Part shown: positions 56,047 through 64,000 of the stretch, piece after piece | How positions within the stretch are numbered: the first letter of the stretch is position 1 | Layout of the letters: each line of letters begins with the position of its first letter | Assembly: GCA_007694185.1 (NCBI GenBank) | Contig: RECD01000145.1 | Span: 1-64,000 of the forward strand | Origin: Planctomycetaceae bacterium | GTDB taxonomy: Bacteria > Planctomycetota > Planctomycetia > Pirellulales > Pirellulaceae | Direction of reading: 5' to 3' | Length of the DNA stretch: 64,000 bases | Made by a program: the position numbers and the translations under genes | Notes under the pieces: generated by a model | What the model was told of the DNA's origin: nothing | What the model saw: the letters and a program-made list of their open reading frames with translations, nothing else | The model's database searches: none

Positions 56047-56480
56047 GGATGTCAACGACCTAACCATAAATGGACAATGGGAGAACCCCTCCATGCGGGG
56101 CCCCGGTGAGCACCTTCGTCGAGCCCCTTCTGATTCGTCTTCGGCAAGCAGAACCCGCCGACTTGAACACTTGCGCAGACTTTAACGCTTGCCGAAACGT
56201 TGCAACCTGGTGGAGAATCAGGAAATTTGTCCCTGTCGGGTTCTTGGTCGGCACCTACAATGTCGGCAATCGCCGTGCGCTGGGGTGTCTTCGTAGGACG
56301 TGATCGCTCTGGGTGCCGGATCGATGGCGACGATCCATGTCCCTTCCGTAGCGACACGGTTCTGATCTCGAATCGGAGACGTTCCCGACCGCTGCGATCC
56401 GCGGGCCGCGCATCGCCCTCGGCGGCCGGACTGGTCGCTCTGTCCGCACGGCTATCCACCCCAGACTGGGAAGTTCACTC
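56047..56480. other. 434-base divergent intergenic region
   Basis: Between the outer-membrane gene (minus) and the YgiQ gene (plus), so it should contain both promoters. No convincing consensus pair or small gene was found. Open frames on both strands here lack a ribosome-binding site. Confidence 0.45.
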
Positions 56481-58583
56481 ATGCAGTTGCCGGTTATCTC
56501 TGATCCTCGCCTGACGCCCAAACCGGCTTTGCGGTCGGCCGATACCGATTTTTTGTCTCGGCTGGGAGAGGCCTCGGCGGGCATGAATCAGCCCATTCGC
56601 CAACCCGCGGGGCCGATCGCGACCAGGGCGCTGCCGATGAGCATGGAGGAAGCTCGGCTGCGCGGCTGGGACGAGCTGGACATCGTGTTTGTCACCGGTG
56701 ATGCCTACATCGATCACCCCAGTTTCGCGATGGCGATTCTCGGGCGGGTGTTGGAAGCGGCCGGGTATCGCGTCGGCATCGTCAGCCAGCCCGATTGGCA
56801 CCGTTGCGACGATTGGCGTCGGTTCGGCCGACCGCGGCTCTTCTTCGCGATCAGCGCGGGGAATATGGACTCGATGATCAACCACTACACCGCCAACAAG
56901 AAGGTTCGCAACGACGACGCCTACTCGCCCGGCGGCCGCATCGGGCTTCGACCCGACCGCGCGACGCTGGCCTACTGCCAACGGGCCCGCGAAGCGTTCA
57001 AGGGCGTGCCGGTGATCGCCGGGGGAGTCGAAGCGTCGCTGCGGAGGCTCGCGCATTACGACTACTGGAGCGACAAGGTCAAACGCTCAATCCTGCTCGA
57101 CAGCAAGGCCGACCTGGTCGGTTTCGGGATGGGTGAAAACGCGATCGTCGAGATCGCTCGGCGATTGGAAGCGGGCGAGTCGGTGAAAGAGCTGCGCGAC
57201 ATCCGCGGGGTCGCCTACGCGTTGGGCGCAAAGGAGACCGCACCGGAGTCGGTTCGGAGCGAGTTGCTGGAACTGCCTTCCTACGAACAGGTCGTAGCCG
57301 ACAAACTGGCCTTCGCCGAGGCGACCCGGATCATTCACAACGAGACGAACCCGCTCAACGCCCGCCCGTTGATCCAACCGCATGGAACTCAAGCCGTCGT
57401 TTGCAACGTCCCGCAACTGCCGATCGGCGAAACGGCGATGGACGCGATCTACGACCTGCCTTACACCCGTCTGCCGCACCCCTCGTACAAGGAAAAGATC
57501 CCCGCCTTCGAGATGATCAAGCACTCCGTCACGATCATGCGAGGTTGTTTCGGGGGCTGCACGTTCTGCTCGATCACGGCGCATCAGGGTCGGATCATTC
57601 AATCCCGCAGCAAGGAATCGGTGCTGGGCGAGATCCGAAAAATGGGCGAATTGCCCGACTTCAAAGGGGTCGTTAGCGACATCGGCGGCCCGACGGCCAA
57701 CATGTACCAGATGCGTTGCACGCGACCGGAGGTCGAAGCGGTCTGTCGCCGCCAATCGTGCGTTCACCCCAAAATCTGCAAACTCTTGGGGGTCGATCAC
57801 CAGCCCGTCATCGAACTGATGCGCGAAGCCCGTTCGCTGCCCGGGATCAAGAAAGTGCTGGTCGCCAGCGGGATCCGCATGGACCTAGCCAGGACGTCCC
57901 CGGAATACCTCCAGGAATTGACCGCCCATCATGTCGGTGGGAAGCTCAAGGTCGCGCCCGAGCATGTCGACAAAGACGTGCTCAGTAAAATGCGCAAACC
58001 GAAGAACGACGATTTCGAGCACTTCACCGAGGTGTTCCAGGAAGAATCGGCTCGGGTCGGCAAGAAACAGTACATCGTCCCCTATTTCATCGCTTCCCAT
58101 CCCGGCAGCGACATCAAGGCGATGATCGAATTGGCCTTGTTCCTAAAACGCAACGGCTACAAGCCCGACGCGGTACAGGACTTCATTCCGGCGCCGCTCG
58201 ATGTCGCCACGACGATGTACTACACCGGACTGGACCCGTTTACCAAGCAGCCGGTTTACGTCGCCAAGGCGTTGAAAGAACGCAAGTACCAGCGGGCGTT
58301 GATGCAGTTTTTCAAGCCGGAGAATTATTTTGAAGTCCGCGAAGCCCTCCGGATCGCCGGCCGAACCGACCTGATCGGCGACGGCTGCGATGGCCTGATC
58401 CCGTCCAAACCGCCTCGAGAAGCGATCGAGCGAAGGCGTCAGGACGCGGGGGCGCGTTTCCGAGGCGAGTTCGTTCACCGACTCGCCGGCGGTGACACCG
58501 CCACCGATACCAAATCGTCAAAAAAACAACGCCGCCGACGCAACTCGACCGGATACCGCCCCGACCGTTCCGGCGCACAGTGA
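56481..58583 (+). CDS. YgiQ-family radical SAM protein
   Basis: 700 aa, full length. An N-terminal cobalamin-like region (FVTGDAYIDHPSFAMAILGRVLEAAGYRVGIV) precedes the radical SAM cluster motif C356-x3-C360-x2-C363 (GCFGGCTFC). Further family elements are KVRNDDAYSPGG, VIAGGVEASLRR, DIGGPTANMYQM, KVAPEHVD and PYFIASHPG. YgiQ is a UPF0313 protein; the biochemical role is not settled. The start at 56481 follows the pattern of the family. Confidence 0.92.
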   Translation: MQLPVISDPRLTPKPALRSADTDFLSRLGEASAGMNQPIRQPAGPIATRALPMSMEEARLRGWDELDIVFVTGDAYIDHPSFAMAILGRVLEAAGYRVGIVSQPDWHRCDDWRRFGRPRLFFAISAGNMDSMINHYTANKKVRNDDAYSPGGRIGLRPDRATLAYCQRAREAFKGVPVIAGGVEASLRRLAHYDYWSDKVKRSILLDSKADLVGFGMGENAIVEIARRLEAGESVKELRDIRGVAYALGAKETAPESVRSELLELPSYEQVVADKLAFAEATRIIHNETNPLNARPLIQPHGTQAVVCNVPQLPIGETAMDAIYDLPYTRLPHPSYKEKIPAFEMIKHSVTIMRGCFGGCTFCSITAHQGRIIQSRSKESVLGEIRKMGELPDFKGVVSDIGGPTANMYQMRCTRPEVEAVCRRQSCVHPKICKLLGVDHQPVIELMREARSLPGIKKVLVASGIRMDLARTSPEYLQELTAHHVGGKLKVAPEHVDKDVLSKMRKPKNDDFEHFTEVFQEESARVGKKQYIVPYFIASHPGSDIKAMIELALFLKRNGYKPDAVQDFIPAPLDVATTMYYTGLDPFTKQPVYVAKALKERKYQRALMQFFKPENYFEVREALRIAGRTDLIGDGCDGLIPSKPPREAIERRRQDAGARFRGEFVHRLAGGDTATDTKSSKKQRRRRNSTGYRPDRSGAQ

Positions 58584-58765
58584 ACTGGGAGGTTGCGAAG
58601 CGGCCGGTCGCCCCGCAGTTTCCCGCGAACGCCGCATTGCTTAGCACGCCTGCCCCGAGCGCGGAGCCGACCGACGGCATCTGAGCCGGACATAGCCTGA
58701 GCACCGCAGGCCCGTTCCGTGAGCACTTCGGCACACCGGCGCGCTTGGGAGGGGTTCGATCGAGC

Positions 58766-58795
58766 TTGATTTCAAGTTGCCGGTCAGCGTAGGAT
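58766..58795 (+). promoter_or_regulatory. Possible promoter just before the Cys-rich gene
   Basis: TTGATT (58766-58771), 18 bases, then TAGGAT (58790-58795): each a 4/6 match. A transcript starting about seven bases later would begin at or near the ATG (58802), so the mRNA could be leaderless. Confidence 0.3.
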
Positions 58796-58801
58796 AGTCT
58801 C

Positions 58802-59347
58802 ATGAAAAGTTTCGTAGCACCAGCCGTGATGCCCCGCCTGAGCCGAATGCTCGGTTTGGTGATGTCATTTTCCTTGATATTGGGACCGACGGTCTCGATG
58901 GCGAGGTGTTGCTGTGTCGCTAACGAAGTTCGCCAATGGATTCGGCTTGCTGCCCCGGAAGCCGGTTGTTGCTCGCAGTCGGCTGCTTCTTCCCGATTAG
59001 CTGATGCGGTCGGCACGGACGCAGCTTCACTTGAAGCCTGCAGCCAATCGAGCTGCTGCCAGCGGACGGCGAACTTCCTCTCCGCAGTTCCTTCGTACCA
59101 GATTGATGCGGGGGATTCCGACTGTGGCTGTGAGCGGCAGTGCGTCGGCGACTTGGCTTTCGAAAATGCAGCCCTGCCGCCACTGGCCGAATCGATTTTC
59201 GACAGCCATTCCTTGGCAACCTCTTTGCCGGGTTGGGTTTTTTCCCTGGATCGCGATGCCCCTGCGCCGATCGCGGGTGCGACATCCGGTCTGCCGGTGC
59301 TCTCTGCGCAGGATCGCTGCGTGCGGCTTTGCCGCTGGCTGAATTGA
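58802..59347 (+). CDS. Secreted cysteine-rich protein of unknown function
   Basis: 181 aa. A signal peptide (about 17-34) ends at SMARCCC. There are 13 cysteines, in pairs or close groups (C36-C38, C56-57, C85-86, C108/C110/C114, C173/C177). The spacing suggests metal or disulfide chemistry outside the cytoplasm. No family recognised. It sits 123 bases before the Cys-repeat gene, in the same direction. Confidence 0.68.
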   Translation: MKSFVAPAVMPRLSRMLGLVMSFSLILGPTVSMARCCCVANEVRQWIRLAAPEAGCCSQSAASSRLADAVGTDAASLEACSQSSCCQRTANFLSAVPSYQIDAGDSDCGCERQCVGDLAFENAALPPLAESIFDSHSLATSLPGWVFSLDRDAPAPIAGATSGLPVLSAQDRCVRLCRWLN

Positions 59348-59470
59348 ATCTCGCGAACGTTGTTCTCGTTCGTTGATGGTCTCTCGCCGTTGTTTCATTC
59401 GTCGCCGTTGTGACGAACCGCGCGAACGACCGAAGGTTCAGTTTTTCCATGTTTTTTGAGAGTAATCAAG

Positions 59471-59938
59471 ATGTTCAAAACGCTATCCATCCTGTTTGCC
59501 GTGACGCTGCTCGGAGCCGTCATGGGCATGGCCGTTCGATCGAGCTTGGCCGAATCGGCGTCGATCGAGGCCTGCGCCTGCGGGGCCTGCGAGGCTACCT
59601 GCACCTGTTGTGCCGGTGGCGAATGCGTCTGCGCCGCTTGCGGTTGTGACGCTTGTGACAGTCCGGCTTGCTGCGGCACGTCGGCCTGCACCGCCGGCGA
59701 ATGCTCCGCGGGTCAAACCCTCGCGTCCACCGACGCATGCATTTGCGGGGCGTGCGAAGCTGCCTGCACCTGCTGCACCGGTGGAGACTGCGTCTGTGCC
59801 GCCTGCGGCTGCGAAGCTTGCGACAGCCCAGCTTGTTGCAGCACGTCGGCGGGTGCCGCTGGCGACGGGCTGTCTGCCTGCGCGAGCGGGGCATCGGCCT
59901 GCGGCTTGACAGCCGTTAAGTCCTGCTGTGCCAAGTAG
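59471..59938 (+). CDS. Metallothionein-like secreted Cys-repeat protein
   Basis: 155 aa. An N-terminal signal (about 5-28) is followed by two 45-residue repeats, at about 33-77 and 88-132, 35 of 45 residues identical by my count. I count 32 cysteines, in patterns such as CACGACEATCTCCAGGECVC and CDACDSPACC. The high Cys content with almost no aromatics resembles metal-binding proteins, but this one carries an export signal, unlike metallothioneins. The start at 59471 has GAGAG upstream; a Met five codons earlier is possible. The tandem repeat is also clear at DNA level, with a 165-base period. Confidence 0.75.
   Translation: MFKTLSILFAVTLLGAVMGMAVRSSLAESASIEACACGACEATCTCCAGGECVCAACGCDACDSPACCGTSACTAGECSAGQTLASTDACICGACEAACTCCTGGDCVCAACGCEACDSPACCSTSAGAAGDGLSACASGASACGLTAVKSCCAK
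59567..59866 (+). repeat. 165-base-period tandem repeat encoding two Cys-rich units
   Basis: Two similar units, 59567-59701 and 59732-59866, encode the two 45-residue Cys repeats. It looks like an in-frame duplication. Confidence 0.8.
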
Positions 59939-60340
59939 GGCTCGCTAACGTTCCGCCAGCGAGCAGGACGAGTTTTTTCGGCCCCCACCGAATTGGGCTC
60001 GGGTCTCAACCGGCCGACTCCAGTGTCGACGGCGAGCCGCTGATTTCAAAAGCCGCTGCAACGGCTACTTGATGGGGCCGATCCTTCCCCCTGGTGGGGA
60101 CGGATCGGCCGTTTTCACTCCATGCTGCCGATCTCAGGGCTTATTTCGTTGATCGGGGCTTGCGAGGGATCTAAACTGATAAGGTGCAAATCTTTCGCAC
60201 TTTTCCCTAGGTTCCTGCGACGATAGACCAAGGAGTCATCTCACGGGACCCGGGCGTTGGGACGGGCTTTGCTCGCTCGGTTTGCTTATCCCCTCATTTT
60301 TGTCAGACGGATCGCCTGATTATCAGCCGGACTGGAGCCT
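59939..60340. other. 402-base intergenic region with terminator and kinase promoter
   Basis: It contains the 60076-60115 hairpin terminator and, beyond it, the expected kinase promoter, for which no clear consensus pair is seen. Another short stem (GTCCTG/CAGGAC plus CTCGCT/AGCGAG) overlaps the end of the Cys-repeat gene, just ahead of TTTTTT at about 59972. Confidence 0.5.
60076..60115 (+). terminator. Rho-independent terminator after the Cys-repeat gene
   Basis: A 9-bp stem GGCCGATCC/GGATCGGCC with an additional CCCC/GGGG inner stem, followed by GTTTT. Confidence 0.75.
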
Positions 60341-63300
60341 ATGGAGACGCCGCGCCCTACGATTGCTCGTGGCGATTCATCCGCCGAAAGCTCACAGCCC
60401 CCCGAAAGCTCACAGCCCCGCGGGCCACTTCCCCAGTCCGATGCTCCATCCACGGAATCCCAGGGAAATCCGCTCCCGCTGGCCGGGCCCGGCAACGACG
60501 CCGCGTTCATTCGGACTCTTGACGCCCTCTCTCTTAGACAGGAGGCAGACGAAAAAGCCGAAACCGTCATTCGGCGTCCAGAAGGTGGTTCATCGGTCCG
60601 GTCACTTACAAGGGCATCCGCGTCCAGCCCAGCGGACGTCGCCAGCGTGTTGCTCGGCAGGCAACTCAGCCACTTTCACCTCGAGGAACTGATCGGCGGC
60701 GGTGGCATGGGGGCCGTCTTCCGAGCGCGTGACGAGCGGTTGGACCGGACGGTCGCGATCAAGGTGATCCCGTTCATCGGCGACGACCCCGACATGCAGC
60801 GGCGGTTTCGCAACGAGGCCCAAGCCGCTGCCCGGCTGGATCATCCGAACATCGCCCGGGTTTACGATGTGGGGATGTTCGAGGGTTGGCGATACATCGT
60901 CTTCGAACACATCGAAGGCATCAACATCCGCGACTTGGTCACCCGCGATGGGGTACTCAGCATCGATGACGCGGTCTTCTGTACCCGACAAATCGCCGAG
61001 GCGCTGCATCATGCCAGTGGCCGAGGCGTGGTACACCGTGACGTCAAGCCATCCAACATCCTCGTCAATACCGAGGGCGAGACGAAGTTGGTCGACATGG
61101 GTTTGGCCCGCAATGATCAACTCGAGATCTCGGGGGACATGACAGCCAGTGGTGTGACGCTGGGAACGTTCGATTACATCTCGCCGGAGCAGGCTCGCGA
61201 CCCGCGGGATGCCGACGTCCGCAGCGACATCTACTCCTTGGGCTGCACCCTGCACTTCATGTTGACCGGCGAACCGCCCTACCCCGGCGGAACGGTTCTG
61301 CAGAAATTGCTCAACCACGGCAACGCCCCACCCCCAGACCCGACGCTGATCCGCCCGGATGTCAGTGGTGACCTGAAGGCCATCCTGCATAAGATGCTCG
61401 CCAAGTCTCCCGACCTTCGCTACCACCGGGCGATCGATCTCGTTGCGGACTTACGTGAACTAGCCAATCGGGAAGGGCTGGTCCGCGCGGGCTCACAAGG
61501 CACCCTAGCGATCACTCGGGAAGACCTCACCGTCGGCTCTTGGGTCACTTACCTCCCCTGGCTGGTGGCCGCCGGCGTGTTGGTGTTGGGCGGCGTCTTT
61601 TTGCAACTCATCGCCTCGCTTCGTGAAGACGCATTTGTCCTCGACGTCCCCGGCTCCGCGGTCGCTATCCGCCAGGTCGACCAGGAGCCGGTGACACGCC
61701 CGCTCCCCGAGGAGCGGCCCGCGGAATCGCGCCCCCCGACCCCATCGCCGGCGGGCGACCCTCCGGTCAACCCGACACCACCCGATTCACCCGGCCCGCC
61801 CCTGACCGCCAAGGCGGCTGCGGCCGATTCGGCGAGCGCTGTCGAGAACACCGCAACCGAACCGGTTGTCATGCCGACCGACAAGCCGCCGGGGTCGGAT
61901 TCGCTCGCGGCCGACGACGGTTCGCCTCAACCTCTCGACGAGAACGGCTCGCTCCCAACGGACGTTGCCGTTGTCGGACCGAGGTTCTCCGAAATCGCGA
62001 TGCCGCGAGAAAACTCACCCGCCCCTGGGGTCGTCAGCCCTGCCGAATCGCCGGCGCCTGCGAAAATCGATCGGATCGTCATCAGCCCCGCCGATCGCTC
62101 GTGGCCGGAGAACGTGCGGACGGCCGAGACCCTCGTCGATGCGCTTCGCCAAGCCGATGAACTCGGCGTCAACGAAATCGAAATCGCCGTGCCCACGATC
62201 GATAGCCCGCCGATCCGGATTCCCCGTGACGGGCTGGTCATCCGCTCGATCGTCGGGGCAACCGAGATCCGTTTCATCTCGGAATCGAAGCCGACGATGA
62301 ACCGAGCCGTCATGATTGACGTCGGCCCGTATCGGATCGATTTCCAGAATCTCCACTTCAACTGGCAAGTCCGCAGCGCATCGATCGATGGCGGATGCCT
62401 CTTTGCCTTAACGGACAACCGCTCGGTCCGATTGACGAACTGCACGATCACCATCGAAAACTTGGCCGAACGTGAAGACGTGTTCGCGTTCGAGATCGAC
62501 GGCCCCGTCGGCCTGGCGGGGGTGATCGGTGAATTGGGACAGGACCCGTACGGCCTGCGGACGGCGTCCGAGCCCAACGGGCAATCGAAGGAATCCGACG
62601 GCCGCCCCCCAGGACGAACTTCTTCGCCGCGAACTCCCCTCCCTCCGCTGGTTGCAATCGAGCTGAATCACGTCGCCTGCCGAGGCGAAATGACCTTGAT
62701 TCGGTTATCGGATTTCCTGCAATTGCAATTCCGTTGGGACGACGGCCTGTTGGCGGTCTCCGGAAGGATGCTCGACATCGCCGGCCCTGACAGGGAATCG
62801 GGGGTCGGCGGAACCCAAGTCCAAATGCGACTCAGTCGCCTCACCGCCTCAACCGGCCAGGGCCTGGTACGCACCCGATTGGCAACCGCCGAGGGTCAGC
62901 CGATCTTGATCGACCGCGACGCCCAAAATGTCGTCTTTCGCTCACCGTCAGCGGCCCCACATGTCGAATTTCTCGGCTTGGAAACCGCTTTGGAAAGCCC
63001 GGACATGTGGGTGACCCTCCGCGGGGAAGACAATGCCTATGACCTTGAACCGGAGGGTGACTGGCCGATCCTCGACTTGACCATGGCCGACGGGGAAAGA
63101 GAGGTGTTTTGGATGAGCCAGATGATCATACCGAGCCGACCTCCATGGGTTGCGGAACGATCGCCCAGTTGGGTCGTCCGTTGGAGTGATCCGGTCGACG
63201 AAAGCCTGCCACCCAGCCAGCGAGTCTTGTCCGATTTTTATCAGGATGGCACCGTTGTCCCCGGATTTGACCGCACGAGTCTCCCCAACTTCCCTCAACC

Positions 63301-63349
63301 TCCCGGCTTTTCGCCTGTTTTGAGCGAATCCCCTCCGACTGTCCCGTGA
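60341..63349 (+). CDS. Transmembrane Ser/Thr protein kinase (PknB-type) with large exported C-terminus
   Basis: 1,002 aa. The kinase domain (about 107-375) has the Gly loop GGGGMGAV, K141, HRDVKPSN (D234) and a DMG instead of DFG at 252-254. GTFDYISPEQ and SDIYSLGCTLHFMLTG complete it. A single transmembrane helix at about 403-427 is followed by a Pro-rich linker and about 400 residues outside with no recognised family. A segment (about 625-720) has beta-helix-like strands (IRIPRDGLVIRSIVGATEIRF). It phosphorylates Ser/Thr on cytoplasmic targets, signalled from outside. The start has GGAG upstream; an 18-base direct repeat lies near the 5' end. Confidence 0.9.
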   Translation: METPRPTIARGDSSAESSQPPESSQPRGPLPQSDAPSTESQGNPLPLAGPGNDAAFIRTLDALSLRQEADEKAETVIRRPEGGSSVRSLTRASASSPADVASVLLGRQLSHFHLEELIGGGGMGAVFRARDERLDRTVAIKVIPFIGDDPDMQRRFRNEAQAAARLDHPNIARVYDVGMFEGWRYIVFEHIEGINIRDLVTRDGVLSIDDAVFCTRQIAEALHHASGRGVVHRDVKPSNILVNTEGETKLVDMGLARNDQLEISGDMTASGVTLGTFDYISPEQARDPRDADVRSDIYSLGCTLHFMLTGEPPYPGGTVLQKLLNHGNAPPPDPTLIRPDVSGDLKAILHKMLAKSPDLRYHRAIDLVADLRELANREGLVRAGSQGTLAITREDLTVGSWVTYLPWLVAAGVLVLGGVFLQLIASLREDAFVLDVPGSAVAIRQVDQEPVTRPLPEERPAESRPPTPSPAGDPPVNPTPPDSPGPPLTAKAAAADSASAVENTATEPVVMPTDKPPGSDSLAADDGSPQPLDENGSLPTDVAVVGPRFSEIAMPRENSPAPGVVSPAESPAPAKIDRIVISPADRSWPENVRTAETLVDALRQADELGVNEIEIAVPTIDSPPIRIPRDGLVIRSIVGATEIRFISESKPTMNRAVMIDVGPYRIDFQNLHFNWQVRSASIDGGCLFALTDNRSVRLTNCTITIENLAEREDVFAFEIDGPVGLAGVIGELGQDPYGLRTASEPNGQSKESDGRPPGRTSSPRTPLPPLVAIELNHVACRGEMTLIRLSDFLQLQFRWDDGLLAVSGRMLDIAGPDRESGVGGTQVQMRLSRLTASTGQGLVRTRLATAEGQPILIDRDAQNVVFRSPSAAPHVEFLGLETALESPDMWVTLRGEDNAYDLEPEGDWPILDLTMADGEREVFWMSQMIIPSRPPWVAERSPSWVVRWSDPVDESLPPSQRVLSDFYQDGTVVPGFDRTSLPNFPQPPGFSPVLSESPPTVP

Positions 63350-63380
63350 CGAATCGTCCGGTTGCGAACTTTTGCCGCAT

Positions 63381-63410
63381 TTGACTTTTGGATCTGGTCG
63401 AGGTTTTAAT
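63381..63410 (+). promoter_or_regulatory. Promoter of the single-heme cytochrome gene
   Basis: TTGACT (63381-63386), 18 bases, then TTTAAT (63405-63410), 5/6 in each hexamer to the consensus TTGACA/TATAAT. It lies about 50 bases before the ATG. Confidence 0.5.
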
Positions 63411-63460
63411 AGGGCGTTGGTTTGTGCCCACCTGAACTTTCGTTCCCTCGGAGACACTTT

Positions 63461-63850
63461 ATGAGACGTTTTGTTTTAGCCCTTGGCTGCACCTTCCTGC
63501 TCGTGGCCCCCGCCTTCGCCACGAACGAGTTCAACAAGGAATGGAAGGAACACTACACCGGCGAGGGTGCTGACGAGGACTTCGTGAAAACGGCCCGACG
63601 GGCCGGCTGCAACGTCTGTCACGTCAAGGGCGAGAAGAAGACCGAACGCAACGAATACGGCCAAGCGGTCCGCGAACTTCTGAATAAAGAAGACTTCACC
63701 AAGGAATGGGTCCAGGCGAATCCGGAAAAAGCCAAAGAACTGATCGTTGCCGGTCTCAAGAAAGCTGGTGAATCGAAGAGCAGCGACGGCAAAACCTTCG
63801 CCGCCAAGCTGAAGGCCGGCGAATTGCCCGCGACGGACGCTGGGCTCTGA
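63461..63850 (+). CDS. Small exported single-heme cytochrome-like protein
   Basis: 129 aa with a signal peptide (1-20, ending AFATN) and one CXXCH motif at 50-54 (CNVCH), the c-type heme site. The remainder is helical and charged. A conserved planctomycete protein of this layout is common but its partner is unknown. The start has GGAG eight bases upstream. Confidence 0.72.
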   Translation: MRRFVLALGCTFLLVAPAFATNEFNKEWKEHYTGEGADEDFVKTARRAGCNVCHVKGEKKTERNEYGQAVRELLNKEDFTKEWVQANPEKAKELIVAGLKKAGESKSSDGKTFAAKLKAGELPATDAGL

Positions 63851-63910
63851 TCGCTTGTCACCGTCGACGGGCTCGATGACGCCCGGACGCCAGACCACTG
63901 CGATTACCAG

Positions 63911-63957
63911 GAACCTCCGGCCGCTCCTCTCGTGAGCGATCGGAGGTTCTCGTTTTT
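63911..63957 (+). terminator. Strong rho-independent terminator after the cytochrome gene
   Basis: Stem GAACCTCCG/CGGAGGTTC (63911-63949), with inner CGCTC/GAGCG, followed by TTTTT at 63953-63957. Confidence 0.85.
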
Positions 63958-64000
63958 CTCATCGACCGGCCTTCACCGAGAGCGATTTGCTTGCGGCAAG

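Noticed and set aside
60183-60199. Near-palindrome GTGCAAATCTTTCGCAC upstream of the kinase
   Set aside because: One mismatch and no second copy; too weak to call an operator.

Overview
The window looks like chromosome from a planctomycete, most likely a Pirellulaceae/Rhodopirellula-type organism. The case rests on a BBP7-type outer-membrane protein, a MoxR/DUF58/BatA-VWA operon enlarged with very long membrane proteins, secreted beta-propellers, a Ser/Thr kinase with a large exported C-terminus, a small single-heme cytochrome, and GC-rich DNA. The taxon is inferred from gene content; no rRNA or tRNA gene was seen.

Layout. 1-5,430: an arsenic-resistance operon on the minus strand. It has a strong arsR promoter overlapping a perfect operator, then arsR, arsM joined in frame to arsD, arsA, and an arsE-arsF-arsG set (small thioredoxin, thioredoxin-fold reductase subunit, ArsG permease). 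A 28-bp-arm palindrome lies beyond the operon. 5,846-8,338: a membrane octaheme cytochrome c. 8,367-19,000: mixed housekeeping and accessory genes (beta-propellers, isochorismatase-like hydrolase, AlkC-like protein, TspO, pRiA4b ORF-3-like protein, DUF2293, lactonase, M23 peptidase with PKD). 19,038-23,751: three translationally coupled genes for a MotA/TolQ/ExbB-type channel and two MotB/ExbD-like partners. 24,068-40,293: a secreted protein, a membrane-anchored HTH protein, NHL protein, dipeptidase, acetyltransferase, TrmH-family methyltransferase, a CpaC/BON-like protein, BBP7, PH-domain protein, NrdR, aspartate aminotransferase, GMC oxidoreductase, F420/NADP reductase-like protein and LptF/G.

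40,366-52,461: a six-gene minus-strand operon (MoxR, DUF58, BatA-VWA, a 1,255-aa coiled-coil membrane protein, an 880-aa VWA/GATase-like membrane protein, and a caspase-fold protein that appears to lack the catalytic Cys). Four of its five junctions are 4-nt stop/start overlaps. 52,620-58,583: RadC with an N-terminal extension, a low-complexity lipoprotein, an outer-membrane protein and a YgiQ-type radical SAM protein. 58,802-63,960: two secreted cysteine-rich proteins, one a metallothionein-like tandem repeat with 32 Cys, then a transmembrane Ser/Thr kinase and a single-heme cytochrome followed by a strong terminator.

The best candidates for new biology are the exported Cys-repeat protein, the ArsM-ArsD in-frame fusion carrying a buried ribosome-binding site inside an ars operon that has ArsA/ArsD but no visible ArsB/Acr3, the ExbB/ExbD-like trio in which one partner lacks the expected proton-carrying Asp, and the pseudo-caspase closing the MoxR operon. 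Database homology was not run; family calls are from recognised motifs.
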